In this document: piece after piece, positions 24,736-36,625 of the stretch
Position numbering within the stretch: position 1 is the stretch's first letter
Layout of the letters: each line of letters opens with the position of its first letter
From: Eudromia elegans
Taxonomy: Eukaryota > Chordata > Aves > Tinamiformes > Tinamidae
NCBI GenBank assembly: GCA_003342815.1
Contig: PTEX01000140.1
Coordinates: 1,158,315-1,222,314 of the forward strand
Length of the DNA stretch: 64,000 bases
Direction: 5' to 3'
Program-made: the position numbers and the translations under genes
Notes under the pieces: generated by a model
Databases searched by the model: none
The model's input: the letters and a program-made list of their open reading frames with translations, nothing else
What the model was told of the DNA's origin: nothing

Positions 24736-26739
24736 CCAAATCAACTGCCAGCCTACACAGCTCCCCTCCTTTCTCTGCACCGCATGTTTACGCTCTCAGA
24801 TGGCCATAGACAATTGCCGAGGTTCTCCTTGGTCATTGTTTAACCAGCTGCACATATTTCACGGGCTCAAGTTTTCTACGCATGCCGTTCAACCCCTCCT
24901 TGTATTCACGCTGCTTGCTTTTCACAGAGAATTCCCTCTGTTTGGTCTGAATATTTTTCATACAGAAACATTTAAGGCTGTGTGCAAGTCGAGGATGTTG
25001 TCTATCATATCTTTCATTATTGGAATTGTGCCAGCTCAGCAACTGTTATTTGTTTTGATTCAACATTAAATCCACTGCACGGTGTCTTAAAATATTCTCT
25101 GGAGACTTTTTGAAACAGTGAAACCTCGGTGTGGTGAGCCCCTCTGCCAGGTCCTGACTGAACTTTAGGCTGACATACAGTTTAACACTATTTTGGTCTC
25201 CCTCATGCCCTGTGTACCTTGCTTCCCATAGAAGGCAGATGGTCAGTTCCTTCTCACAGATGTCCCACTGGGGCAGCCAAGGCGTGGAGGGCACATGGGT
25301 AACAGGGTAGCTCCACTTCCAGAGGGCCCATAGTCTTTGTATACACCTTAGAGACAGAGCGAAGCAAAATAAAGGGAAGAACATCTCTACACAGACCTCG
25401 TAAATATGTCTGTGTTTTGTATGCCTGTCCATGGTATATCCTTAGAGCCCAAGCTATTTTTTCTCATGAACACAGAGTGACCGCATATTGTCAAAACACC
25501 TAATTTTCTAGGGACTGATGGCAAAATATTTGATATAGGGTGAAAAAGAAGAAATACTTAGCTTACAACCCAGCATTGTCCAGAGGTGCTATGGTTTGAA
25601 GCATGGTATTAAGCACAGAGAAATTAAGACATAACTCCTAAGAGAGAGGCTTAAAGAGTCTTAGAAGAAGAGATGTAAAACACCGCATTGTTACCTGAAT
25701 TAACCCCATCTCACTCTGCCAGAACCAGGCCACAATATTTTAAATATTTTAGATGTAAAAGGCAAACAGTATTTAAGAAAAATACAACTGCACAATCATA
25801 TATTGAGGTTATCCTCAGTGTTCTCTCTTTGCTACATGGGAAGGATAAAAGCAGAAACAAGAACTATATGTATGAAGTTCTAGCTTTCCCTTTAGCAAAG
25901 AATTCAAATTTTTGACCCCAAGAGTGTACAGGAGTCCTGGGCAGACTCTTGAATGTAGTGGTCTGAATGACTCAGAGTATTGCATTTTATTCACTGCTCT
26001 TTTTGTCCAACTACTATGTGCTAAACTTCCACCCATCCTGTGTTCCTCATCCTACATTCATTATATACAGAAAACTACCTGTTGATTAAAGGTATAGTAG
26101 TGCTAAAGAGATACTTCAGTTCTTCCTCAGTTTCTCAGGTGCTTTCAGCTTCCTGCTAATAATAACAACTGTAATAGTATGGAAGCATCATATTTCATTT
26201 TCTTATTATAAAATCCAGCTAGGAATATTTCCAACTTCCTTCACGCTGGAAACTAGAATTTTGGTCCAAAACCATTTTCAGTTTTGTGAGCTCAGCTTAG
26301 GTCCCAAGAGATTTTTTTCTTCCTGGTGTAAAAAAAAGAAAGTAGAAAATAGACACAAACAGCTACTGTTCTCACGTATGTTCCTACATAAGCTAAACTA
26401 GAACGGCTTGGTATAGGCCCTGCTAATGCCTCACCTTTTTGTTATCAAACAGCTAAACAAAAAAGTCAGTGCTTGAGTAGACCAATCTATGCTAAATTAG
26501 TGATAAAAGTATTTTCATGAATATGTCAACTAAGGAAAATTTTTTTCCTACATTGTTTTTTTTCTGTTATTGGCTGACCTAAGTCTAGTTAGGTTCAAGC
26601 TCTGAATAAAGAAAATGCCTTTGAGTGGGTTGTTGGGTTGTTCACATCTTCCTTTCTTTTGCTTTCATGTATCCCAGTGCAAATTCTCTGCTGTATGATA
26701 AAATCTGTCTATAAGATCAGACTGCAGCTTTTCCATCTA

Positions 26740-26760
26740 ATTACACCACATTACACCACA
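26740..26760. repeat. 10-base tandem duplication
   Basis: TTACACCACA occurs twice, back to back (26741-26760). It is a very short local duplication. Confidence 0.8.
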
Positions 26761-29700
26761 CTTAGAGCCTGTCACCTCTGCTGATTTGGAGACTTCTCCT
26801 CTAAGCTTCAGATTTTCATAAACATCATTTGTTGATGCCTCTGCCCCTCTGACAGGTTTCGCTGGAACCTCTGAATGGGTTCAAACCTTATTTGAAGAGA
26901 TGGGCAGGCAGAGAGAGACACGGGCAGTGTGGTTGCACAAGTCTTATTTCATCTGGAAACCAGACAAAAGAAGAAATCGTCTCAAAGTGCATATTACAAG
27001 CGTTCCTGTTTTCACTCCTTAGGTATTTGAATCCTCTGTATCCAATCTGAATAAAGTGCATTGAGCATGATGTTGTTGTAATGGAAAATCAAACAACTCA
27101 AGCCCAATGGCTATTATGGAAACAAACAGTGTTTCGTATGTTCAATTTGCCAAAGGCCTACAGACAGAACAAGAGTAGATATATGAATGATATTAATAAT
27201 TAAACTCTAGTTTGGGGGCTTTCCAAGATTTTGAGTCCTCTTTGCCTCCTCTGCTTGCATGCAGTGTCTCTCTTTCACTTCCCCTGAGCCCTCAGGGGGT
27301 CCCCATGCAGAGCAGGACTCTCTTCAAGCCCCAAAGTGCTTGGATGTGGCTCTCCCAAGACCTGTCAAGGCCACGCATCGAATTCCCTGAACTTTGGAAC
27401 ACGCCTCAAGGAAAGTCCTTTCTTGCAGTTCGCTATGGAAGTAGAGCCATTACTGCATCTTTTAATTCTAGCTTGTGAGTGTGTTTGCCTGTTTCAGACT
27501 CACATAGTCTAGTTGGGCTTTTTGAAGCACTCAGGCCAAATCCAGTCCATCAGTGCAGCTTAGTACATAGTACCGTCAAAGCTCTTTGAGTGACATGTGT
27601 GCTGCACTAGCAATACAGTTTATATTGTACCATTTTGATAAAGAGTGTCCAAAAGTACCATTTTGCAAAAGTACCATATCTGTATCTGCAGCTATAGAAA
27701 CCATGTATCAGTAGGTGATAATCCAACCTTTACTAGCAAAGTTTTGTTCAGTAACAGTGAAATGCACAGATCAGAGATATGCTATGATTATTTTGATACC
27801 TTCTTTACTTCACATGCACAGATGGATGATGGATAAATATTGATATATGCATTTAATATTGCATATTAAATCCTTGCCCATCAAACTATGAAGTCAGATG
27901 CACTCCGACAAGTGAAAAAGTATTTGAAAATGTCTCCTTTTTACCTGTAGCACTTCTTCTGATTCTGTCTTGGAGGGCTTATTCCAATTCTCCTGAATGA
28001 TTTAAACACATCTATGCCTACTTTTCCCTAAAAAAAAAGGAAAAATTTCCTCCTTCTACCAAAAACAATTCCTTTGCTTGACTTGATCTTACATTTTTGC
28101 CAAATGAACTTAATCATCAGTGCTCATATGAGTCTAGAAAAAACAAAACAAAACAGAACAAAAACACCCTTAGTCCTTCTCTTAAATATTTCTATCCCTG
28201 AATACTTCTATAGCGTATTTTTGGTAATATCTGAGAATTAGCCAACTGGGTAGCTGCTAGCAGACTACTGGGAGTATGCCTTTTACTTGTGAAAGGAGCT
28301 CAGGAACGTGCAGTGTCAGCCACCCCATGCTAACAATCTCAGTTATTTTTTGTAGGATCTCATTCTGCTCGGGTAATAACAATCTGCATTTTGTCTGCAA
28401 CTTTGACAGTATTTTGCTTGTTTGTTTGTTTTAAGTTACATCACTTCATAACAATCTCCACCTCTGCACTTTACTCCCCAGCACTTTCATCAAAACCTAT
28501 GGAGTTGGTTGGAAGCACAACTTTTCCCCACAAGACTTGCTTTTGGTTAGAAAATCATACTTTCAAACTGGAAAATCACCTCTGTATTCACCAGTGGCAA
28601 GAAGTGATTTATGGTCATGTTCATTTAGCAGCAGCTTTTCAGAGCCAGTTCCCTCCTCTGCTTCTTATCATTGATGGCGCACAAGCTGCCACGGCAGCTC
28701 TTCCCAGAGGTGCTGGGGACATTGGGGTGAGCTTTGGTGTAAGACCATCGTTTCCTTATATCTCCTATTTTCCAACCAAAAATATAAGGTTATGAAAGGA
28801 ACACGGAAAGGTTCCCAGTGAAGAGATGAATGGTCATAACTGTGTGCTGTGTTTATCTAGGGTGTGCTGCCAGATCCTTTTGATGCATCAAGAACTGAGA
28901 TATATTTAGCATCCATTATCTATTTCAACCAATGGAAGTTGCTTAATGTTTTACTTTCATTATTTTTTTTTGGTCTATTTAGTGAGTAGATCCGTTTTTC
29001 TTCCCCAAGTGTGTGGTTTGGGCTCTTTTGCTATGGCATCCAAGGCAATGAGACTACCCAGCTTCTCTCCGGGCCTCAGCCTTCGAGTGAAAGGCATTTG
29101 CTGTGGTGTTGCAGTCCACCAGTTCAAATAAAATTCTTACTCTTGTGTTTTGGCCTCATTTCTATCAAATTAATGTAAAGTCCTAAAGAGATCAAGTGAG
29201 AGGTCTACTCCAAATCCTGCATTTATTCCTTCCCTGTGCCCTATACATTGCCGTTGTTTCAGTGACACTGAGTTCACATAATGCCTTTCCTGTGAAGATA
29301 AAAAGCAACACTCCATGTCCTAAGTTTCATCTGTTTACGCCCCGCTGCCTGTGGCTTTTCTTCACTGTCATTGTCACAGGGGTGACATTATCGTGCACCA
29401 ACATTCAGCTTAGGATGAGGAAGTATTCGAATTGTTTTGAGACTGATAGACCAGACATCATCTCCTGCAATGTAATCCACCAGTTCCAGACAGAACCCCT
29501 AAGGAATGGCGACATTGCTGTAGTTTTCTCCAATACATACATACTCTGTGGGTGTCAGCAAACACTTGAAAAATGTTATCAGCAACTTTACTGTTGCAGC
29601 TTTTCCTAAGTGTTGTGCTTGTCTGGTATATTCAGCTCCCAGACTTTTTTTGGAGAGGTTCATTTTGAGGATCTTCATGCTCTTATGGTTAATGTCCTTT

Positions 29701-30504
29701 TGCTCTTCAGCTTTCAGCCATTCACCACCTCTCCCTGCATTCTGCTAAGTAAGAACTGCTCATAGTGGTGCAACACATCTCAAAGGTTGTCAAAACAGCC
29801 TCAGAGACAGATGCAAAGGCTTAAAGACAAATATTTAAATCTTTAAAAGATAATTATTTAAGGAATTATTTGAAACATAAAGCCCTGCACAGGCAAAAAT
29901 GGTAATAAGTAAGGCCTCCTAGCATCTTTCTGCTGAAAGTTGCTTGCCAGTGTGGAGTGAATCCTTGTTCATGCCTTCTGTTCACCAAGTCTCAGCAAGT
30001 TTCAGCTCTGGAGGAGCACTCTGCCGTGGAGGCTACCTCCCATTTTTGCTTTATTTACATGCACATAGTGAAGAGATCTGACAGAGGTCTGCTTCTGTAT
30101 GGGTTCAGGCCTTCCTCATCAGCCTGGCCTACCACAAGACTTCACACACCACTCTTGACATGGCTCAGGCCAGAACCTCTTAAAAGTATATAGTTAAAGT
30201 GGCCAATGAGATAACACCGGTGTCATTGATGTTGAAGGGATTAAACTCATGTTTCTACACAATGACAACTCTCCTTGGTAGTCAAAGCTTACCCAGATGC
30301 CCATAATTAGTACAATCATCAGTACAAAGGAAGGTTTAATCATCACTGGCCTCCTGCAGCATATAGGCCACATTCACAGAAAAAGTTTACTTGATATACG
30401 TAAAACGTGTTTGTTTAGGGCTCAGACATCTTTCTGTGCATAATTTTCACAGAGACCTGATAGATACTGTTCAGCCAGTGATATCAGTGGCTGGCTCTGT
30501 CATT

Positions 30505-30595
30505 GCTATGACTGAGAAAACTGAGGGACAGAGAAGGGACTTCACTTGCCCCAGCAGAAATCCTCTATTCACTCCACAGTGCTGCCTCCCCTTCA
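30505..30595 (-). repeat. MIR-like SINE fragment, antisense orientation
   Basis: The plus strand reads GAAAACTGAGGGACAGAGAA, then GGGACTTCACTTGCCCCA, then CACTCCACAGTGCTGCCTCC. These match, in order, three landmarks of the reversed MIR consensus: GAAACTGAGGCACAGAGAGG, AGTGACTTGCCCAAGG and the 5' end CACTATGCTATGCTGCCTCC. The order and spacing make this more convincing than the piece at 4.4 kb. It is old and diverged. Confidence 0.5.
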
Positions 30596-30853
30596 GGCGT
30601 TTCTAGGAGAAATGGACACGAGCCTCAGGTTTCTGATTCAGTGCAAGATTTCCTAATTATTTGATGTTCGTGGTTTTGTTTTGAGCCCCATTATAAGTGA
30701 ACTTCAAGGCAAAATCATGTTCCCAGTCACTATTTACTCTGCCAACACCGTGTTATTTTCTGTTGGTCAAACAAGTCAACCAGACTTACTAGTGATAATG
30801 CTATCTGCATTTTCTACAGAACTTGGTATTACCTGCCTCAGCCTGCTCTGTGT

Positions 30854-30871
30854 GGGAGGGAACCGGGGGGG
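30854..30871 (+). other. Possible G-quadruplex motif
   Basis: GGGAGGGAACCGGGGGGG offers four G triplets with loops of 1, 4 and 1. It is isolated in AT-rich DNA. Folding is inferred only. Confidence 0.45.
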
Positions 30872-31189
30872 CCTTCTACGAATAACCCTCACTGCTTTCC
30901 TGTAATTAAGCACAGGGCTGAAGAACTAATTGTCATGAGAAATATACCTCCTCTCCAAAGGAGAAAGCAAAATCCCTGGCATCGTTTGCACAGCTGCCTT
31001 CAGCGCTGGTCTTGCCTGCAACTGCGTTCAGTTTGTTTAGCTACAGCACCAGAAAGACATTCATATAAGCAGAGCATCCAGATGAAAACGTAGCCATGTA
31101 TTATAAAACATTAAATGAAGTATTTTATGGGAAAGTGTATGTATACACAGTTCACTAGAGTTTGGGGGGCAGTTTTCCTCAGAAGTCCC

Positions 31190-31210
31190 AAAAAAAAAAA
31201 AAAAAAAAAA
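31190..31210 (+). repeat. A homopolymer, 21 bases
   Basis: A pure A run with no recognisable retrotransposon body before it. Confidence 0.9.
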
Positions 31211-31239
31211 GAGCTCTCAACTGTGAACTTAATGTACAA

Positions 31240-31375
31240 TTATATTATTGAACCATCTTGTTGCACAAAAATTCGATTTATGCTTTCCACATAATTTATT
31301 TTCCATTTAAATGGCTTTTTAATTACTCTCTAGGCGGTAAGCAAAACGAAATATAATTTATGGCACTTTTAGTAA
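31240..31375. promoter_or_regulatory. Homeodomain-type enhancer-like block
   Basis: Repeat-free AT-rich sequence with TAATTA at 31320-31325, several ATAATTTA/ATTTATG words and few CpG, resembling conserved noncoding elements. Function is inferred. Confidence 0.25.
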
Positions 31376-33135
31376 CAAAATCTGTTGTTCATTTTCCTAT
31401 GGAGCTGAACACACGAGCAAGGCAATTTAAAAGTATCATCTTGTGTGCAAAGAGCCCTGATGTTGTTCGACCAAAATACGTGCCAATCGTTTCCACAGCC
31501 TGAGAGTGAGACTCTGTCTTTCAGCAATGATTCACACACGATCACATGAAATGTTCTCCCAGTCAAAAGGAAAGGTCAGCAGCAAGGCTTTTGGAAAGAC
31601 TGTAGAACATATGAGCACAGCAGTTGGTAAATTCCTCTTTTCAGGTCACTGGGATTTTTATATGGCAATGATACGCTTTTGCTTTACAGAGGAACTGTCA
31701 TAGTGTACCAGACAGGAATAAAAATTAAATAACAGGCTATTTATTTGGAGGTCATGCTTTCATGCCATCATTCAGCACAATGAAGTTACATTTAAGTTAA
31801 ATAAATTAAATGTATTTCCTGTTTGTATTCTATGCCTACATGCTCCCTTGTCCCAGATATCATGCAGTCATGTAATGAAAGACAGATGCCACTACAAAGA
31901 ATCTGCAGCTGAAAAGAGCTGCGCAGAAAAACGAGAGATGTAGTAGAGATGCAGGGTTATCAGGACTGTAGATCTTTCTAATTTAATACTTGGATCAGGA
32001 GCTGTCTCAACTGAATTTTAACCGAAGCGATGATACACGAAGCACGGTCTCCAGAGGCCCTTCTCTAGAGTCAATGAAGAAGGGGATGTTTGCAGAGTGA
32101 GATTCAGACCTCAGTGTAGCGCTGAGCAATGGTGAAATAAAACTAGACCTGGTGTCTCATCCTGTGGTCTGCAGCAACTTTACCACTGACTTGAGGAGCA
32201 GGGAAAGGAGCAGATCCCTGCTGCCTGTCCCTAAGGTGCCCCAGAAGAGGGGCAAGGGCTTTCAGGAAAGCCTGGTCTCTCCTGCTGTCCCGGGGACGGC
32301 ATGGGAGCATGGACAAGGCAGTGGGGCAATGTCCACACCGCTGTCTGCCCCCGGCCCCACGTGGGCTCCCTCTCAGTCTGTGCTAGATGCTAACCCCACC
32401 AGTACCATTGGAGAGTATGATAAAGAAACCTGAACTGGCTTTGACTTTCCAGGCGGTTTTACTGCTTTTTCCACTTGGCACTGAGCGATCCCTGCATGCC
32501 CTTGTTACTATATTTGGCTGATGTTCCCTATCTTTGTATTTGCCTTTTTTGATGGGGGAAGGCTGATGTTGTGGAATGTTTTCTGAATCATAAATCCATT
32601 GTTCGGTGATATCTCTTTGTCCCTCGTGGAATGATTTTATCTTATGCTATTTTATTCTGCATTTAGTGACTGAGAGCTGCGTACCTTTCAGAACAGCATA
32701 GCCTGCCTAAAAGATTTTTGTCTTTATTTAATATCCAGCCTTCTCATTTTTTGGGTGGTCTTTTTGATTGAGCCATAACATTAACAGCTTTTGCAGACAA
32801 AAAGCACTCAGCATTCTTTGAAAACCAGGAAACATTCAGGTATGTTGGTGAAAGATGCACTATTCATTAAAATTATGGTTTATGGAAGACAGAAACGATT
32901 TCTAGAATTCAACAGATCTAGGGACTGCTTCAGCTACAAAATATATATTAAAAAAAAGTGAAAATTATATAATTTTCAGTTCTTTTCAAAGCAATATTTG
33001 TAGCAATAGTTAATAATAAAGGGTTTTAAATTCTGAAAATGAAGCATTTCCTGTTAGGTCAAATTGAATATATTCCTTTTGTACCAAGCATATCTTAAAA
33101 AATTTATTTCTCACTTTGAAAAGAAAAAGCCTTAC

Positions 33136-33164
33136 CTCTTGAAAACTGTCTTTTAGGTATCAGA
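33136..33164 (-). other. Microexon-like splice pair, 29 bases
   Basis: On the minus strand a strong acceptor (GCTTTTTTTCTCAG) and a strong donor (AGAG|GTAAGG) bracket 29 bases. It lies downstream of the terminal-exon candidate at 34.3 kb, so it could be an alternative 3' exon or noise. Confidence 0.15.
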
Positions 33165-34300
33165 CTGAGAAAAAAAAGCACAGCTCTGATCTTAGCTTGA
33201 GCATCTATAACTGATATGGCCCCTAGGGTCACCTCTTTGGCTTCTAATATTAGGTATGTGCTATTAGTAACACAATATGAGAAGAAGCATTTCCAGTACA
33301 AACTACTTTATACCAGGAATCCTTCACAGAAGACACAAAATGACTGTTAACACTGCAGAAAACTACCACTTGTACTACTACCCACGCCTCAGCACAACCC
33401 TTTGCAGCAGATGTCTCAGACAGGCAAGAGCACACCTGCCCTGCCTTGACTTCTCCTCTGTTATTATCTCCCTCTGTTCAGCTGATTGACTAATTTGCTC
33501 TCTCATTTAGATTTCAGAACAGTTTGGTTACAGTTGGAAATTGAACCAAATAGAATTATCTGCAACAAAATGGAGAGGAAAAAATAAAGCTGCTCCACAA
33601 ACATGATAATGCCTCTAACTGCCAGGTACAGAGGTTCTACATCTTCCTCAGAGTATCTGCAGCTGACTTCTATGTGAGGTCTGGTATCAGCAAGTAAAGG
33701 CATGTCCAGTCTTCCATAAACTGTTCCCCCCACCCTTTTATGGGCAGGCTATAATGTAAAGGAATCTAGTATTGTTTTTGGAAAACATCCTACAATCACT
33801 AGTATAAAATCTAGCAGTGGACTGGGATCCGTGGTAAACTTAGCCTAGTGGAAACCAACTCCACAGCGGATCATCATGAAATAATGAATTCCTGAAGCTG
33901 AAATAAGCTGATTTCAGGAGTGCAGTCAATGCTAGAGTGAGTGTGACGCTGTTTGACGATGCTGATGGCCAGTGTTCACATTGCTGTGCCTCTTTGGATA
34001 CACATGGGGGTTTGAACCTGAGCCAGCTCCATCTTACCAGAGATCAGATCAGAGAAATGGTCTGATCTATCTGAAACTAGTGCATCCAGCTTTCCCAATT
34101 TTTCCCCCTGCAGATGATCTGTTGTGCGTAATTACATATTAAGAAAGAAGAAATGAGTTGCCTGCCCTAAAAGTTGAAAATTGATTCTAATTAGGATGTA
34201 ATTACTTATACAAAGTATGGTTCTTAGTAGGGCTGAAAAAACCTTTTCTCTCCCACCCTGGAGAACAAACTCCCTGGTGCTTAGGGCTCTTGCTGAGAAT

Positions 34301-34506
34301 TCAATTGGCGAGACGAGCTCCGAATGCGTGCCGGGTCTCTGGGATCTTAACCATGCTTTTGGCTAGGCTATCTATGGTACGCAGGTCCTCATCCTGCTGG
34401 TTTTGACAAGGAGTCACTGGGTCTGAGGAACTACCAGAAGTCTTGCTAAAGTGGGTATAAGCTGCTGTGTTAACAGTGTGGTGTTTTCTGTCGAAAGCAT
34501 TTTCAA
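34301..34506 (-). CDS. Terminal coding exon candidate, unknown protein
   Basis: This is the best coding candidate in the window. On the minus strand a good acceptor (TTTTTCTTTCAG at 34507-34509 and above) is followed by 2 bases completing a codon, 67 open codons and a TGA at 34301-34303. Codon use looks genuine, with many RNY-type codons, and the encoded C-terminus is hydrophilic and mixed: it begins ENAFDRKHHTVNTAAYTHFS and ends MVKIPETRHAFGARLAN. There is no signal peptide, membrane segment or repeat. Phase 1 entry fits the upstream exon candidates at 36546-36625 (second reading) or 35660-35759. The nearest poly(A) signal found downstream on this strand is at 33103-33108, implying a 3' UTR of about 1.2 kb. 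I do not recognise the family. Chance remains possible, since no homology search could be run. Confidence 0.42.
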
Positions 34507-35222
34507 CTGAAAGAAAAACTCCTGCCAAGCTCTGGGTATGATATGGGTATATACTTGGCAAAGTGGCAATTACATGTGGATGTTTTTATTTAGAGAAACG
34601 GATCAAATGTGTAGCATGTCTTATACGGACTTCATTTCTAGTGACCTTGCCTGCAATTTTCCAATTAATTTCAGTTGAGCTTCTTTTTTATTTCTTCTGC
34701 CATTTGTATGTTACTATGCCTCACAATCAAAGCTACTTATTCATACTTTAAGAAGAAATGAATCGAGAACTTCATTTAGAGCGAACTTGTATAAAAGCTC
34801 AAGTAACTTTGTATTTATGAACAAACCAGTCATTAAACTTCTCTGAGCTTGTTTTTACTGGCTCTTTGACAGTCATATCCACGGAAATTAAATGGAAAAT
34901 TTGGAGAAACCAATATAGAAAGGTTGTTTTACAATCACATAGGTGAATTAGAGACTTCTCTTTTAAAGGGCTTAGGTTCTCAGGCTTTCTGTCTTTTGAA
35001 AACAACAACAAAAAAACAGTGTCCAGCTCATGCAGTGATTACCTGGAAGTGCTGGGGGGCGAGCCTTGGTGTCCCCTCTGTTAGAGGCCCTCTTCAATCA
35101 GTTGCATGCACCTTGCCCCTGAACAAGGCTGATGTTTAGTTTGGATCGGTTTTGGAGAGTGGCCACAGGCTGCACAGGGAACTGAGATTGGTCACAAGCT
35201 AATTTCTCCTTTCTGTTTTCAG
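34507..35222. other. Candidate intronic DNA, 34.5-35.2 kb
   Basis: No further feature could be supported. It would be intron on the minus strand, and on the plus strand sequence before the 35.2 kb acceptor. Confidence 0.35.
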
Positions 35223-35292
35223 AACTGTTACAGTCTTTGATACTTTTGAAATAATTCCTGAGGAGGAAGAAGGGCTAGCTAGCTATGGCTGA
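35223..35292 (+). CDS. Terminal coding exon candidate, unknown protein
   Basis: A strong plus-strand acceptor (CTCCTTTCTGTTTTCAG, ending at 35222) is followed by one base completing a codon and 22 open codons ending in TGA at 35290-35292. The encoded tail is TVTVFDTFEIIPEEEEGLAS plus YG. An AATAAA follows at 35451-35456 with a TTGTGGT downstream, a normal spacing for a short 3' UTR. The exon overlaps an intron of the minus-strand gene candidate. No upstream exon was found in matching phase, and the open run is short. Confidence 0.25.
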
Positions 35293-35450
35293 AGTAAAAC
35301 AAAAATACATCCAAGTAAAATGAGCATTTCTGTAGAATTAGCTCATCTTTAAGCAGTGGGCACACTTAGTTCTGTTCTTGCAGTAAATTTGCCATGAGCA
35401 GTGTGCAAGAACTTGAGATTGGAATAAGCCTATCCTGACAAATTTGACAT

Positions 35451-35456
35451 AATAAA
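35451..35456 (+). terminator. Poly(A) signal AATAAA
   Basis: AATAAA lies about 160 bases after the stop of the 35.2 kb exon candidate, with a GT-rich element (TTGTGGTATTG) about 20 bases further on. It supports a plus-strand transcript end only if that exon is real. Confidence 0.3.
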
Positions 35457-35659
35457 CCACTACATTCTTGTGGTATTGCAAAATATGTAAATCATTTTTA
35501 GAGTCTCTTTTAATTATGCTCTCCTTTACTGGTGAAATGTTGATGAGTTATTATTCATAATGTAAACTGACTTGGCAGTCAAAACATCTACATCTAAAAT
35601 TCAACAGTCTCAACATATTTTAGAGAACACTAAATGTAAGATTGAGAAAATATTACCAC

Positions 35660-35759
35660 CAGCTTTCACGGGCCCTGCTGCCCCTCGCTTATCAAGAAGC
35701 TGCTGTGGGAATAGCTGCCTGACTGCTTCTTTTGCTTTCCTCCAGCTGGCGACTAACAA
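35660..35759 (-). CDS. Internal exon candidate (alternative), unknown protein
   Basis: A minus-strand 100-base segment between a weak acceptor (CTGCTGCAAAG) and a weak donor (G|GTGGTA) has 33 open codons (phase 0 in, phase 1 out), including KAKEAVRQLFPQQLLDKRG. Its exit phase joins the 34.3 kb terminal exon correctly. The residues EAVRQLF also appear in one frame of the 36.6 kb exon candidate, and the underlying DNA matches at 19 of 22 positions. The splice sites are poor, so the support is mainly reading-frame continuity and this internal resemblance. Confidence 0.15.
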
Positions 35760-36545
35760 CTTTGCAGCAGGCAGGAAGGGTCTTGCAAACATCAGCCTGA
35801 GGAAGAGCCTGATACTGCAAGCGAGTCAGACTGAGCGTGTTCCTAGTTTTAAGTTCCTGCTTGGTTGAATTAAGGACCTAATGCATCCAGAGCTCAGCCA
35901 CTCTCTTCCTAAATAATTATTTTATAGTTCAGGTCTATTTTAGTTATCTCTCACTAAGAACTATCTTTTAGTTATCTTCTCACTGAGAACCATCTGGCAT
36001 ATTGACAACATCCGCCGTGCTAAAGAACATGAGTGGCCCAAGCTGATGTGGTCCAGATTAGAAGCTGGCTGGAAAAAGGGCAGTGATACCCCGGCAGGGG
36101 AGGCACGACTTCCCCCATGCTGCCGCTGAGCTTGCCCTCTGCACAGAACCTCGCAGACGTGATTCCCCCAGCGCCTGGGGTGGCCCGTTGAAGAGCACGG
36201 CTGTTCCCTGGCCGCTGGGGCTTGCCTGAGCATGGGAAGGAACACAACGCTGTGCATCTCTGTGTGCTGCCCTGGGAGGTGCGGGCAGGCTCCATGGTCT
36301 CCACGTAGCCCACCAAGGGCCCCCTCCAGCCATGATGTGTACTGCTTGATGCTCTCCTCTCACTGCCTCGTCCCGGTTTTAGAGGGCTTTAGAGAGCCTT
36401 CTAGTCCAACAGTCACTTTTGGTTTGCTCATTCTGGCAACCATTTGTTAACTTCTCAGCTCTTTCACCCGTTTTTCCATCTCTCAGCTGTCCATTTTTTG
36501 CTTCCTCACATTGCTGTTCATTATGCTTTTAGAGATACTGCTTAC

Positions 36546-36625
36546 CTTCCGCAAATGCATTTGAAATTGCTTTAGATACTTGAGAAATAGCTGCCGGACT
36601 GCCTCTACAGTGTGGAATTTGTGGC
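36546..36625 (-). CDS. Internal exon candidate, unknown protein
   Basis: The donor is very strong (GGAAG|GTAAGC at 36541-36545). The acceptor CAG at 36626-36628 has its pyrimidine tract about 15 bases further up. The 80-base exon is open in two frames. Entered in phase 1 it encodes a helix-like segment with residues HTVEAVRQLFLKYLKQFQMH. Entered in phase 2 it encodes PQIPHCRGSPAAISQVSKAI and leaves in phase 1, which joins both the 38.5 kb exon and the 34.3 kb terminal exon. Which frame is used, if either, cannot be settled by eye. Confidence 0.25.

Larger units (their letters stand above)
24736..34300. other. Gene-poor AT-rich DNA, 24.7-34.3 kb
   Basis: No long coding region. Separately listed items are a 10-base tandem duplication, a MIR-like piece, a G-rich motif, an A homopolymer, a homeodomain-type block and a 29-base minus-strand splice pair. 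The ORFs at 28391-28795 and 29196-29609 show no family resemblance. Downstream of the 34.3 kb exon candidate, this part would include its 3' untranslated region on the minus strand, with an AATAAA signal at 33103-33108. Confidence 0.5.

Noticed and set aside
26125-26185. CCTCAGTTTCTCAGG followed by AATAATAAC, MIR-like
   Set aside because: Only one landmark matches and the order of the rest does not fit.
34005-34045. Minus-strand GGTTCAAACCC, resembling a tRNA or SINE B box
   Set aside because: No A box at proper spacing, and no T stem or acceptor stem pairing.
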